A DNA stretch of 64,000 bases from Bos javanicus (taxonomy: Eukaryota; Chordata; Mammalia; Artiodactyla; Bovidae): positions 71,917,987-71,981,986 of the forward strand of contig NC_083873.1 of assembly GCF_032452875.1 (NCBI RefSeq), in the 5' to 3' direction. Every line of letters begins with the position of its first letter. Position 1 is the stretch's first letter. The notes under the pieces were generated by a model. That model searched no databases. It was not told where the DNA came from and saw only the letters and a program-made list of their open reading frames with translations. Both the position numbers and the translations under genes were made by a program. This document shows, in pieces, positions 45,399-56,007 of the stretch.

Positions 45399-46805
45399 AG
45401 CATTGAGGTTGTTTGGTCATAGTCTGCTGTCTGAATACTGGGTGGGCCTAACTGCTAATTGCAATTACTAAGTTTTTTTCTAAAGTTAATCTTGGAAAAT
45501 TAGTTAAATGACACAGTCAATAATAAAATAATCATAAAAGTAAACTTTTGAATTTTATTTAAAATGTAAAGATATTTCCAACAGGAACATTAATTGTGGA
45601 AATGGGGACGGGGGAAATTTTGTTTAATAATTGAGATGTCACTTAAAGACTTTGAAGCAGACTTCTAATGAAAGCTTCTGTGTTATGATTCCTCCTCTGA
45701 AGAGAGATTGGTGTTCCTAGGATTTAGAATCTTTTTTTTTTCTTTGTGGTAAGAGGAATGATTATTGGTTGCAGAGTTCAGATAGGTTTTACTGTTCCTT
45801 TACTTTTTCCGGTAGTAAGGCATTGATGAAATAGTCTTCACTGAGTAATTCTTGAGAAGGGTGCTATCTGACATCTGGACTTTGACACGTCTTGCACGAT
45901 GATGTGTGTGGACTCAAGCCAAGTGATTACCCATATAATATGCAGCACAAAGTGCTAGGCTGGTTGGTTTACAAACAGTCCTTAAATGGCCAGCTCTGCA
46001 GAACAAGTCACCTGAAGGGGCCCTTTCTGTGCTTGCATGAAGCCCACCAAGTTCTCTGAGCTAAGGCTTCCATAGCCTGGTGTCCTCTCCCAGACTGTTC
46101 ACTTTCTGTCTTCCTCATCAATATGATCAATGCAGCCAATATTTTATATGGTGGCTGCCACCATTCAAGACACTGAGGCATTACAAAGGCCCTCATCAGC
46201 CTTCTTGCCTGACCATGTAGACCAAGTTACCCATCAATTAAATAGCCATTCAAGAAACTGTCATTTAATTTGCCTTTAATTATAGATAACTCCCTTCGTT
46301 CCAGCTCAATTGAACCCCATCAAATCCACCTTAACTTTAGAGCAAGGGATGACTTTTTTCCTATCAGTAAATTCTAACAATCTAAAATTCTCTACGTAGC
46401 TTAAAAGCTTTATTTGTGGACCCAGGCTGAGGGTAATGATGTCATCATAACTGATATTTTTAGAACTTTACTATGGTCTTTTAGAATATTTCCAATTAGA
46501 AAACTTGGGGTTAGGTATTTCTACAGTGGGAAGAGAAGCAATTGATATAAAAGGAGAATTTTACCTCCTAAATAAATGAAATGTAGCGTAAGTTGCTGTT
46601 TGACCATTTACTGATGCCGTCGACCTAGAAATTAGATGTGATGTCAGTTACGTATTTTGAACCTTGGACAGTCATGGAGAAAGTACTGCACTCGTTTATT
46701 TCATCAGGCAGTGCCAAAGACCAGTTATACGGTCATGTAATAATACTTGTGGCACCTTACAGAATGTTATTAGTTTAAATTTTTAAGTTGACTCATTTTA
46801 TAGAG
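45399..46805. other. non-genic sequence, possible old repeat
   Basis: 45900-46290 reads like an old diverged repeat (TGCAGCACAAAGTGCTAGGC, CCAGACTGTTCACTTTCTGT) but is not assigned. 46590-46760 keeps several CpGs and may be single-copy. No exon. Confidence 0.35.
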
Positions 46806-46816
46806 AGTCAATTCTT

Positions 46817-47028
46817 TTTAAAAAAATGTGTATTTTCGGCTTCCTTGGGTCTTAATTGTGGCACACGGGATCTTTTGTTGCGTCTCAGGTTTCTCTCCAG
46901 TTGCAGGATGTGGTCTTGGTTGCCCAGCGGCATGTGGGATCTTAGTTCCCTAACAAGGGATCCCCCCTGGAATCCCCTGCATTGCAAGGTGGATTCTTAA
47001 CCGCTGGACCACCAAGCAAAACACGTGA
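46817..47028 (-). mobile_element. tRNA-Glu-type artiodactyl SINE, antisense
   Basis: AAAATGTGTATTTTCGGCTT, GGCATGTGGGATCTTAGTTC, GGATTCTTAACCGCTGGACC. Target-site duplication AGTCAATTCTT at 46806-46816 and AGTCAGTTCTT at 47029-47039 (10/11). Confidence 0.9.
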
Positions 47029-47039
47029 AGTCAGTTCTT

Positions 47040-47894
47040 CCAACACTTACCTAATGTTCTGTGAAGGTCTTCAAAATCTACTGATTATAATTTTTAAAAT
47101 TAGCCATTGGAGACTTTACTGATGAAAACCAAAAGTAGGTTTTGTGAAAATCTCTGAACTATATGCCTGAATAAATAATCACTGAAAACATTTTGAAATT
47201 AAACACTCCAATTTTTTTTTGTTTTTAACCATTCTTAAATAATGTGATCTCAGTTATATTGCACATTTCCTTGTCTTTTAAATAATTTAACTCTTTTTGA
47301 GGACTACATGACTAACACAGTGCCTTATTTGCTATGTTATCAATCTCCTTTCCTTTTAAGGGGGATATAATATGTTATTTCAGGGATCGATGAAGTTTGA
47401 AGGTGTGTTTGCATCTATACTAAGGATCCCAGACTGTTATCTTTTTGTAATTGGTAATTATTCTTTATGCTTCCTCACTTTCTCTCACCACTGCTTAGGG
47501 CAAAGTAGTTTAAACCACTTCTTCCTCACATCAGATTTTCTGTGAACTCTTAGTAAGGCCATAACTGCAGATCACGAGAGGAAATGAGATGATTAGCCTT
47601 GTTTTGATACCCAGATCTCTGGACAGCAGAGGTCTGGGGACTTGACACCCAGATGGGGGCTCAGTCCTGTGTGTATTGTGCAGGTACTTTTCCATACATA
47701 TGATGAACGTTCATCTCTCCTTTCCCCTCAAAGCTCCTGACTCCAGCTTCCAAGATATGTTTCCCATGACACAGACAAGTAATTTCATCTCTCTGGGCTC
47801 AGGTTTCTCATCCAGAAAACACAGATGTTTGCAGTATCTACTTCCCAGGTAGTTTTGAGGATAACTGAGGTACTATCTGTAAAGTTCTTACAGA
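47040..47894. other. non-genic sequence
   Basis: No exon. MIR-like antisense core possible around 47770-47860 (CATCTCTCTGGGCTCAGGTT). Confidence 0.4.
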
Positions 47895-47901
47895 AGTCAT
47901 A

Positions 47902-48095
47902 TGTGTGTCAGATATGTGCATGCTTAGTCATTCAGTCGTGTCTGACTCTTTGTTACACCTCTGTTCATGGAATTCTCCAGGCAAGAATACTGGAGTGGTT
48001 ACCGCTTCTCTAGGGGATCTTCCTGACCCAGAGATCAAACCTGCATCTCCTGTGCCTCCTGCATTGCAGGCCGATTCTTTACCTGCTGAGCCAGC
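47902..48095 (-). mobile_element. Bov-tA SINE, antisense, internally deleted
   Basis: Antisense copy with a deletion after GTCTGACTCTTTGTTA. Target-site duplication AGTCATA at 47895-47901 and 48096-48102. Confidence 0.92.
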
Positions 48096-48102
48096 AGTCA
48101 TA

Positions 48103-48719
48103 CATAGATAGTAAGGATTAAATAATTAAAAAAAAAAAAAAAGATTGGCCTCTGGATAAATGACTAAGCTTTTGAAAGGAAAGATCTGAAAGGAAGCTTC
48201 TCCTAGTAGAGGCTGATTTACACTTTCTCTTCTGGGGTGTAGGAGTGGGGTAATTTAGAGGAATTCGTATATGAAGGAGCAGAACTGAAAGGTATTACCT
48301 AAAATATCTGTATAAAGTGCTGGCAGTAAGCCTGGGTCCTGACTGGATCTAAGAATATATGGAAAGATGTTCATAACAGCTCCTCTGGGGCTCTTCATAG
48401 TATGTCTTAAAAGGAGACAAGAGGAATAAACTGCAAATATATGGGGATGGAGGGAATTGGGGGCAAAGCTTATGCCAAGAGTTAGCAGTTATCTTCTATT
48501 ACCTAATAAAGGCTGAAAGAGAGTGATTCTCAGGGAAGATGATGTATGTATATATATAAAGTTATATGTGTATCTATCTTATGTATCTATATCTATATAT
48601 AAAACCTTTTAACCGCCTAACTTAGGTGTTTTTCTCAGCATCTCCCACGGAGAGGGGCCCTGGCCATCTGCTTTGTTAAAGAAAGCAGGCACTGGCATCA
48701 TGTAGCACACACAGGGGAT
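48103..48719. other. non-genic sequence with A-run and TA/TATC simple repeat
   Basis: A run at 48128-48142 and TATC/TATA simple tract at 48546-48602. No exon. Confidence 0.45.
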
Positions 48720-48915
48720 GCCCTGCCGGCCAGCATGAAGCTTGGAAGCCCTCGGTGGTGCCCGTGGGGCAGAAGACCCTGCCCAGGGGCGCGTCGCCCC
48801 GGCAGCTGTGTGGCCCCGCTGCCCGAGGACCGTGCTGGCGCCGGGCCAGGTGGCTGTTGGCTCTGACGACCGCCCTTTGCCCCGGCTCGCAGCCCCGGTC
48901 ATAATTCGCTCTAGG
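48720..48915. promoter_or_regulatory. CpG-rich block upstream of the exon
   Basis: About 18 CpG dinucleotides by eye within some 190 nt, in a region otherwise CpG-poor. It ends roughly 50 nt before the exon acceptor. It could be a small CpG island, an alternative promoter, or a GC-rich intron end. No TATA box or clear first-exon donor was found. Confidence 0.4.
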
Positions 48916-48967
48916 CTCAGAGGTGCAGCCTTGTCCAGCTGCAGTGTGTTTATCTTGTAATCCACAG

Positions 48968-49139
48968 ACAAGAAGAAAGGAGGCAAATTCCAGCCTTTTA
49001 AGAAGTTGTTCGGCAAAAGGAAAAAGAAAGGCACGTCGGTATCCCAGGAGGCGTCTGCGGGGCGCAAGTGTCGCTCTCCCCCAAGTGTCAGCAATGGAAC
49101 CTTCTCTTCCGACGAGGAGACCCTGGAGGGCAGTCTGAG
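48968..49139 (+). CDS. CRACD: internal coding exon, probable CRACD (KIAA1211) N-terminal region
   Basis: A 172-nt exon open throughout: 2 nt completing a codon, 56 full codons, then 2 nt of the next. The acceptor is TTTATCTTGTAATCCACAG (ending 48967) and the donor CTGAG|GTAATC. The peptide starts with a basic cluster, KKKGGKFQPFKKLFGKRKKK, and ends with Ser/acidic FSSDEETLEGS. This Lys-rich FKK(L/F)FGK(R/K)KK signature is, from memory, typical of the DUF4592/CRACD family N-terminus (CRACD, CRACDL, KIAA1210). The text fits CRACD best. CRACD is known as a cytoplasmic regulator that restrains actin-capping protein and so promotes F-actin. The next CRACD-type exon (beginning near a conserved MGTRAFSHDS motif) is not in the window, nor is an upstream one. 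Family assignment is by recall, without alignment. Confidence 0.72.
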
Positions 49140-49570
49140 GTAATCACTCACACTTTTTACCCCCAGACCTTCTGCGGAGTTCCGGGGTGGGGAGTGGAGT
49201 CCCAGGGGAGGCAGGGCCACCTTGGCACCTCCGGGAAGGTGGAGGATGGGGGTGCACGGGGTGCTTGCTCTACGCAGACACCTCGGGGAGCTGGCACATG
49301 GGTCTCACTTGCCGGGAGACCACCGGAGTCTAAGCCTTCCTCTTGCTGCCCTCGCCCTGGGAGGAACGTGGCAGCTCACTGCCTCAGCTCAGCAAGCTTC
49401 CTTGGGCTGAAGGAAACTGTGTCCCCTGTCCCACTGCCTGGCAAGGGGAAAGGTTTCACACCCATGTTGAGTACACAGACTGCTGGGGCACAGGATGTCA
49501 CCCTCATACCCCTGGCCATCTCTTGCAACTTCCAGAACCTGCCTCCAATGAGCTTTCAGTTTCTGCTCCT
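49140..49570. other. first part of the downstream intron
   Basis: Moderately GC-rich sequence directly after the exon donor. No repeat named. The open frames across it are not supported by splice sites or family resemblance. Confidence 0.45.
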
Positions 49571-49846
49571 TGTTCTCTCTCCTCCTGTCTCCCCTGTTCT
49601 CTGCTCTCCTCCATCCCTTCTCCCTCTCCTCCTCCTTCTCTCTCTCTCCCTGTCTCTGCTCTCTCCTTCTCTCTCCCTGTCTCTGCTCTCTCCTCCTTCT
49701 CTCTCCCTGTCTCTGCTCCCTCCTCCTTCTCTCTGTCTCCCTGTCTCTTTTCTCTCCTTCTGTCTCTGTCCCTATCTCTACTCTCTCCCTCTCTCTCCCC
49801 TGTCTCTGCTCTCTCCTCCTCCTCTCTCCCTTTCTCCTCCTCTTAG
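49571..49846. repeat. polypyrimidine minisatellite-like tract
   Basis: About 276 nt of nearly pure C/T, with a G only about once per 12-20 nt, built from reiterated CTCTCTCCCTGTCTCTGCTC units with variation. All long frames on either strand here (Ser/Leu/Pro-rich plus, Arg/Glu-rich minus) are by-products of this composition. Confidence 0.9.
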
Positions 49847-51155
49847 AGCACACTACATCTGGCTGTGACAGTGTCAAGAACTTAGACAAGCAGGGTCAGG
49901 CAGTACTTTCTCACCTGAGTGCTGGGAATTGAAGTCAGAGATGGTTAAGCTGTGCTCCTGACAGCTCTGCAGTCAGCTCTCTGAGAAGCCCTTTCCCACT
50001 ACCAGTTCTGGTTTGTTTGCCCTTGACAGCATTCCCCCAGCATCGGGAGCCTGGCTCCAGCAAAGAGCTTGTCGCTTTCTCTGGACGTTATTGATGGGCT
50101 TGTCTGTCTCTCTCACTCACCTGTCAGTTCTGTGAAGTCAGGGACCGGGTTTTATTCAGCCTCATCTTAGGCTCTTAGAAAGTGTTTCCTGTGAATGCTT
50201 GACAATGCATTAAGTACGTGTTGATGGCATAGATGATGTAATCTGTGATATTATTGTGTTTCAAGGACAAAGACAAAAACATCCTCAGTGGTCTGTCTGT
50301 GAGTATAGTGTTGTCAACTGCAGTTGAGCCCAGATTACAGAATCCTCAAGCAAGCCATCCACATTAAGCTTTACAGTGCCCACGACAACATTTGTTAGTT
50401 CCAAGTAATGCTGACTCCTTTTCTCCACAGGCCTGTTATTTGTTTTCCATTGTCTTTAGTAAGGAAACTACTGACCAAAGGAAACGATCTCACTGAAAGA
50501 GAACACAGCTAGCACCAAACTAAACCCAATTGCTGGAATGTCAGTACTGATGTAGAGTTGAGTATTGTTCAGCATGAATCAGTTTTGATTTTACTTCAGT
50601 TTCTTCCTTTGCAAAGTAAGACTGTGAAACTTTTTGCTTCACACATCAGAATGAGGTACAGATACTAAAATATGACCGAGTAGCGATTTAATGCAAAATC
50701 TGAGCTCAAGTCTGGAAAGTTCTCCTTTAGAAGGACTGTCCTATGGAAGCACAACTTATCCTTTTTATAGCTCTGTCAAGTCTCTGATTTCTTGTTGAAC
50801 TATATTAGACTCAGAAGACCCTAGACTCTGGTTCTCATCCCACTTAATTGGTATTCCAATTACCCTTAGGTTTTTTCCTTAAGGTTTAAAGTTTTACAAA
50901 GCCTTGGGGAAATCTACATTGGATCTAACAGCTACATTTCCATTAAATATATGTAATGTTACCTGTTCTTATTAATAAACCTATATTTATGAAACATATG
51001 CTGTATTTTAATTGTTTAACACATTTGTATAATACAGGAAGCTAGAAGGATAAACTTTGGATAGTGAGTTTTAAAATGGCTCGTTAAATATTTTTAAAAT
51101 TAAAAAAATGGGAAAATAGAAGTTCCTTAAAATATATGTATTCCTGTTTTCTTCT
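49847..51155. other. mostly single-copy intronic sequence
   Basis: No exon. 50130-50260 is L2-like (GTGAAGTCAGGGACCGGGTT). 51051-51164 is the sequence later copied into 58650-58770. Confidence 0.45.
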
Positions 51156-51164
51156 CAGAAATTT

Positions 51165-51459
51165 TCTTTTTTAAATTATTCAGTTATTTACATATTTATT
51201 GCTGCTTTGGGTCTTCAATGCTGCGGGCAGGCTTTCTCTAGTTGTGGCCAGCAGGGGCTGCTCTTCATTGCGGTGCACAGGTTTCTCGTTGCGGTGACTT
51301 CTCTTGTTGCAAAGCACAAGCTCTAAGTGCTCGGGCTTCAGTAGGTGTGGCGCACGGGCTTGGTTGCTCCGAGTCATGTAGAATCTTCCCAGACCAGAGA
51401 TTGAACTCACCCCTGTGTAGGGAGGCATATTCTTATCCATTGTACTACCAGGGAAGTCC
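51165..51459 (-). mobile_element. ART2/CHR-type SINE, antisense (transduction source)
   Basis: Full-length antisense copy from the A-rich tail (TTTTTTAAATTATTCAG on plus) to GTACTACCAGGGAAGTCC. Target-site duplication CAGAAATTT at 51156-51164 and CAGAAGTTT at 51460-51468 (8/9). Its 3' flank (51051-51164) reappears next to another SINE copy at 58650. Confidence 0.92.
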
Positions 51460-51468
51460 CAGAAGTTT

Positions 51469-52429
51469 CCAACTGAAAAATAATTCCACCCATGAAGTAA
51501 ATATTACATGCATCATTTACAGTTTAGCTGAACTTCTGATTATCTGCCTTATTTACAGAAGGAGAAGATGAGAAATGCTGCTTCTAACAATCCTTATTTT
51601 CAGTTCGCTGCTCAATTAACAGATACCCTTCTTTACGTTGTGTAGGATTCAAAAAGTATATATATACGATATACGTAGTGTATTTTATTTGTTAATCTCC
51701 AAAATGGGCAGCTGGTACTAAAATACAAAACTCAAAATTCTGTGAACGTGATCTCAGGTGGAGGCTCCAAGGAGGCAGACTTCAGCCCAGTGTGAAGGAG
51801 AATTTCATAATTACTAGAGCTGTTTAAAAATGGAGAGGCTGGATGTATGCCAGGGGGATTGGGACTGATGAAGGGCAATTTCTGCACCGGGTAGGAATTT
51901 AAAGGAGCTGAACTTTAACATGCTGTCGAACTCCAAGAATCTGTAATTCTAGAAATGTCTCCATGGCCAAAAATAGCTCATTATTGATCTGCTCCTTCTG
52001 CCTGAAATTTCTCATTTCCTTTGGGTCTTAAAGCATTCTGTTCTTTCTCTAGGTTAGAAGCCTTTATTTCTCCTAGGCTGCTACTTTTAAATTATACATG
52101 CCAGTGGGAAAAGCAAAACAGTAAAACATGATCAGTTTTTAACAATTTAATATGACTTCCATTATTAACTAAAAACAGCTAATACTGTGTTTCCCAAAGT
52201 GTGCTAAATAGATTTTAAATTTCAAAAGGGGGAGAAGGTCATTTTGACAAAAAGGTCTGGGAAATCCTGGACCGAAACGAATTAAATAGAATTCTTCACA
52301 TAGGACTTTTCAGAGCTTTTACTGTGCCATTGTGCCCTGGGAATTTCCAAGAAGAGAGCTGTCGTTTGCAGCATTTCCAAGATTCCTTTAACCACAATTT
52401 TTCCCCCTCAGAGAATATCCATTGGTGTA
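51469..52429. other. non-genic sequence
   Basis: TATATATA bit near 51658. No exon or repeat named. Confidence 0.4.
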
Positions 52430-52590
52430 TATTAAAGTTACCACGTGTTAAACTTAATACAAATGTGTTTTACATAGGTGAATTCATGTAATATTTACCA
52501 TGACTCTCTGAGATTGACATTATTACTCCCATTTGAGAATGACTTGCTGGTAAGTCGCTGAGGCACTATTCAAACAGTAATGAGTGCCCT
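52430..52590 (+). repeat. MIR-like SINE fragment
   Basis: GATTGACATTATTACTCCCA followed by TTTGAGAATGACTTGCTGG fits the MIR core with an old, diverged 5' part. Confidence 0.55.
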
Positions 52591-53064
52591 CGGAACCATC
52601 CATTACTCTGCCTCTGTCCTGCTGCAGCTGTGCTAGGGAGCTAGTCACGTGGCCCTGGGTTGTCCTGCTGGCCCTGGGTCACTAAGCTCGGGTATCCTTT
52701 GGCCCTCAGCTGCTGACGGAGGTTCTGCTACTTATGAGGACAGCACTTGTCCTGCTTCCAGTTTCTACTTAACACCTGGCATTGACTGTATCTCACACAG
52801 CTACAGCACTTTACAGTAAGTGCCAGCTCTAAGCACGTTAAGAACTGAAGGGGCTCCCTGGAGGGTGAGCTCACCCTGGGGTTGGAGCAGGACAGGAAGG
52901 GGCTCAGGAATGAGGAGGCCTTGAGCTGTCTCCCAACAAGCGATAGGACTTGAAGTGGCTGAGAGACAAGGCACGGATGTGTCCAGTCAGAAATGGCATA
53001 AGCAGAGGCTTCCACTTGAGAACGAATGTGGCAAATAGGAGGAAACTTTCCAGCTCATTCTGTG
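52591..53064. other. non-genic sequence
   Basis: No exon. Moderately GC-rich, unassigned. Confidence 0.4.
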
Positions 53065-54275
53065 AGGCCACCGTTAACCTTAATACCAAAACCAGGCAAA
53101 GACATCACAGAAAAAGAAAATTACAGACCAATATCTCTAAGGAATCAAGACATAAAAATCTGAAACAAAACACTAGCAAACTGATTCCAACAACATATAG
53201 AAAGGATTATACGCCATGACCTAATGGAATTTAAGCCAGAAATACAAAGTTAGTTTTATATCCAAAAATCAATCAATATAATACGCTATATTAACAAAAT
53301 AAAGGACACAAACCACAACATCTCAGCTGATGGAGATAAAAGCGTTTGACAAAATCCAACACCCTTACATGATAAAAAACACTCAGAATTGGGAGTGGAA
53401 AGGAATTTCTTCAACTTGATAAAGGACAGTGGTGAAAATCCACAGCTAATATTATGCTTAATGGTAAAAAAAAATGTGTTTCCCTTGAGATCAGGAAAAA
53501 GACAAGAATCGCTTTTTAACACTGTACTTATTGTAGGTTATAACTAGGACAGTTAGGCGAGAAATAGAAGCTTTAATTTTGGAAAGGAAGAAATAAAGCT
53601 ATCTATCTGCAGATGCCATGATCTTATATATAGAAAATCCCAAGGAATCCACAAGAAAACCATTCAACTAATAAAGTTGAGCAAGATTGCAGAATACAAG
53701 ATTCAGCTTTTCTAAATGTCCATTGACAGAGGAATAGGTACAGAAGATGTGGTACATATATACAGTGGAATATTATGCAGCCATTAAAAAGAATGAAATA
53801 ATGCACTTTGCAGCAACTCTGTGTTTGGACCTAGAGAGGATCATACTGAGTGAAGTAAGTTAGATAGAGAAGGAAAAATATCATATGACATCCCTTCTAT
53901 GTGGGATCTAAAAAATGATACAGATGAACTTACTTACAAAACAGAAAGAGATTCACAGACTTAGAAAACAAATTTATGGTTGTGGGGGTGGGGTTGGAGG
54001 GGGCTTGGGGGAAGGGATAGTTGGGTAGTTTGGGAAGGGCATGTACATACTGCTATATTTAAAATGGATAACCAACAAAGACCTAGGTATAGCACGTGGA
54101 ACTCTGCTCAGTGTTGTGTGCCAGCCTGGATGGGAGGGAGTATAGAGGGAGAATGGATACGTGTATGGCTGAGTCCCTTCACTGTTCCCCTGCAACTGCC
54201 ATGACATTGGCAATTGGCTAAACCCCAATACAAAAGAAGACATTTAAAGTTTGGGGGGAAAAGGAAAAAAGATTA
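53065..54275 (+). mobile_element. L1 LINE fragment, ORF2 to 3' end, with internal deletion
   Basis: ORF2-type sequence (GAAAATTACAGACCAATATC, GAAAATCCACAGCTAATATT, GCAGATGCCATGATCTTATA) jumps at about 53720 to the 3' region (AATGTCCATTGACAGAGGAA, TATTATGCAGCCATTAAAAA, GGAATTATCATATGACATCC-type text, CATATTTAAAATGGATAACC). It ends AAACCCCAATACAAAAGAAG. Many stops; dead. Confidence 0.85.
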
Positions 54276-54539
54276 GGGTTTTGTATTTCAGTGTGCCCAC
54301 TACTCCTAAGAAAAAATCCAGGCTTCCCAAAGCCCTCCTGTTAGTCCCTCTGACTGGCCCTCCAACCAGCCACCAGGGCTCATCTTCCCTGCATTGGACC
54401 CCAGGACTGGGGTACCCAGTATGTGGCTTGAACCCCTCACTGCCTAGGCAGGATCTCTGCCCATATAGTCTCCGTTTCTTTCTGAGTCCTCTTTCTGGGG
54501 CACAGGTTCTGACCTGATCACTTCACGCCCATTAGGAAG
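54276..54539. other. unassigned sequence between L1 pieces
   Basis: GC-rich (CCTCCAACCAGCCACCAGGG). Nothing named. Confidence 0.35.
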
Positions 54540-54577
54540 ACTGTAATAAAAAAGACAGACAATAGTAAGTTTTGATA

Positions 54578-54785
54578 GAAAGTTAAGTCGCTCCGTCATG
54601 TCCGACTCTTTGCAATCCCATGGACTATAGTCTACCAGGCTTCTCTGTCCATGGGATTTTCCAGACAAGAGTACTGGAGTGGGTTGCCATTTCCTTCTCC
54701 AGGGGATCTTCCTGACCCAGGGATCAAACCCAGGTCTCCTGCATTGCAGGCAGATGCTTTACCCTCTGAGCCACCAAGGAAGCCC
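54578..54785 (-). mobile_element. Bov-tA SINE, antisense, left half of a head-to-head pair
   Basis: Antisense copy ending CCACCAAGGAAGCCC. Its 5' head abuts the 5' part of the plus-strand copy at 54786. The single flanking duplication AAGTTTTGATA (54567-54577 and 54950-54960) surrounds both copies. Confidence 0.93.
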
Positions 54786-54949
54786 TGACAGCTCAGTTGG
54801 TAAAGAATCCGCCTGCAATGCAGGAGACCTGGGTTTGATCTCTAGGTTGGGAAGATCCCCTGGAGAAGGGAAAGGCTACCCACTCCAGTATTCTGGCCTG
54901 GAGAATTCCATGGACTGTACAACTCCATAAAACCAAATCCACTGTCTAA
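54786..54949 (+). mobile_element. Bov-tA SINE, right half of a head-to-head pair, 3'-truncated
   Basis: Starts TGACAGCTCAGTTGGTAAAG, lacking the first GGGCTTCC, and breaks off in ATTCCATGGACTGTAC, followed by about 25 nt of unassigned sequence up to the duplication. Confidence 0.9.
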
Positions 54950-55079
54950 AAGTTTTGATAAGGATGTGAGAAATTGGAACCCTCCTACTTGCTGATAATG
55001 TAAAATGATGCCACCACTTTGGAAAACACTTGGACAGCTCCTCCAAATTGTTAAACATAGACTTACCATATGACTCCAA

Positions 55080-55400
55080 CTCAGCTGATTTTGCACATAT
55101 AATTCTTTTGTCTGGAAAGCCCCACCCCCCACCTCTACCTCCTTCCTCATCTAATTCCTCTTCATCCTGTAGTTTTCTGCACAAATGCACCTTCCTCCAG
55201 GGAGCAAGCTTTCTCTGGCCCCCTGAGCCAAGATCAGCACCCCCTGCCCTTGTTCTCACAACTTCCTTTACTTTTCCTTAAAAGTAGGCCTGCACACCTT
55301 ACCTTTCATCCTATTTCCAGCCTCTAGCACTGTGCCTAGCACATAACAGGCATTCAATAATTATTCATTGAAATTATTGAATGCCTGTTATTGAATGAAT
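55080..55400 (+). mobile_element. L2 LINE 3' end
   Basis: CACAAATGCACCTTCCTCCA, GGCCCCCTGAGCCAAGATCA, then AGCACTGTGCCTAGCACATA and CATTCAATAATTATTCATTG close to the L2 terminus. Confidence 0.75.
55343..55391. repeat. perfect 20-bp inverted repeat
   Basis: ATAACAGGCATTCAATAATT at 55343-55362 is the exact reverse complement of 55372-55391, separated by 9 nt (ATTCATTGA). A strong potential hairpin in the L2 end. Confidence 0.95.
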
Positions 55401-55996
55401 GAATACATGAATCCTCCCCTTTTTACCATACTGACTCTTCCCACTCACTGTACCAGTCAATATTCTTCTAATTCATCCTTCGGTTTCCCACCGTGGTGAA
55501 GAGGATCTCTGTCCCTTTGACCTGCTGGAAAAGGAAAATTATACGGTTGGTGTAGTGAGACAGCATGTCACCAATGAAATTACAGTGAAGCTCAGGCTCT
55601 CTGATTACTGTGTGTGCTTCAGTTCCTTGGCCTTACTGCTTTTCAAAAGATGAAGTCAGAAAAGACTATTTTACTTGATCATTTATCCTCTATCCATGAG
55701 AACCTGGGATGTGCTATAATTGAACAGAGAGTAGAAAAGAGGTGCAAAAAGCATTAAATGCATGAAAATTAGGACTAAGCAGGAGAACTAATAGACTGGG
55801 CTGAATAAGTCTCGGAGAAAGAAGGCTGATGATCAGTTTCAGTAATTATTAGAGATACAAAATGTGGAAGGGCAGTAGATTGGAAGCCAGGATCCTCTTG
55901 TGAATCCAGGTGTTTTCAGAGCTGTGTGACCTTAACCAAGCCAGCCTCTTGATCTGTTAAATGGATATGCTGTCTTCCGGGATAATTATGAGGACA
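55401..55996. other. non-genic sequence
   Basis: No exon. 55860-55990 has an antisense MIR look (GCTGTGTGACCTTAACCAAG). Confidence 0.4.
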
Positions 55997-56007
55997 AAAA
56001 ATGCATG

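Larger units (their letters stand above)
54540..55080 (+). mobile_element. old L1 fragment interrupted by a SINE pair
   Basis: AATAAAAAAGACAGACAATAG at 54545 continues, after the insertion, with GATAAGGATGTGAGAAATTG and AAATTGTTAAACATAGACTT, which are neighbouring blocks of L1 ORF2. Confidence 0.8.

Noticed and set aside
48609..49220. 203-codon open frame on the minus strand across the CpG-rich block and the exon
   Set aside because: It is the reverse of the GC-rich region and of the plus-strand exon, whose frame, splice sites and family resemblance are better. The minus peptide has no recognisable family.
49068..49868. 266-codon plus-strand frame and 166-codon minus frame over the polypyrimidine tract
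   Set aside because: Composition-driven: Ser/Leu/Pro or Arg/Glu repeats from a C/T tract. The plus frame also crosses the exon donor in a different frame from the coding one.
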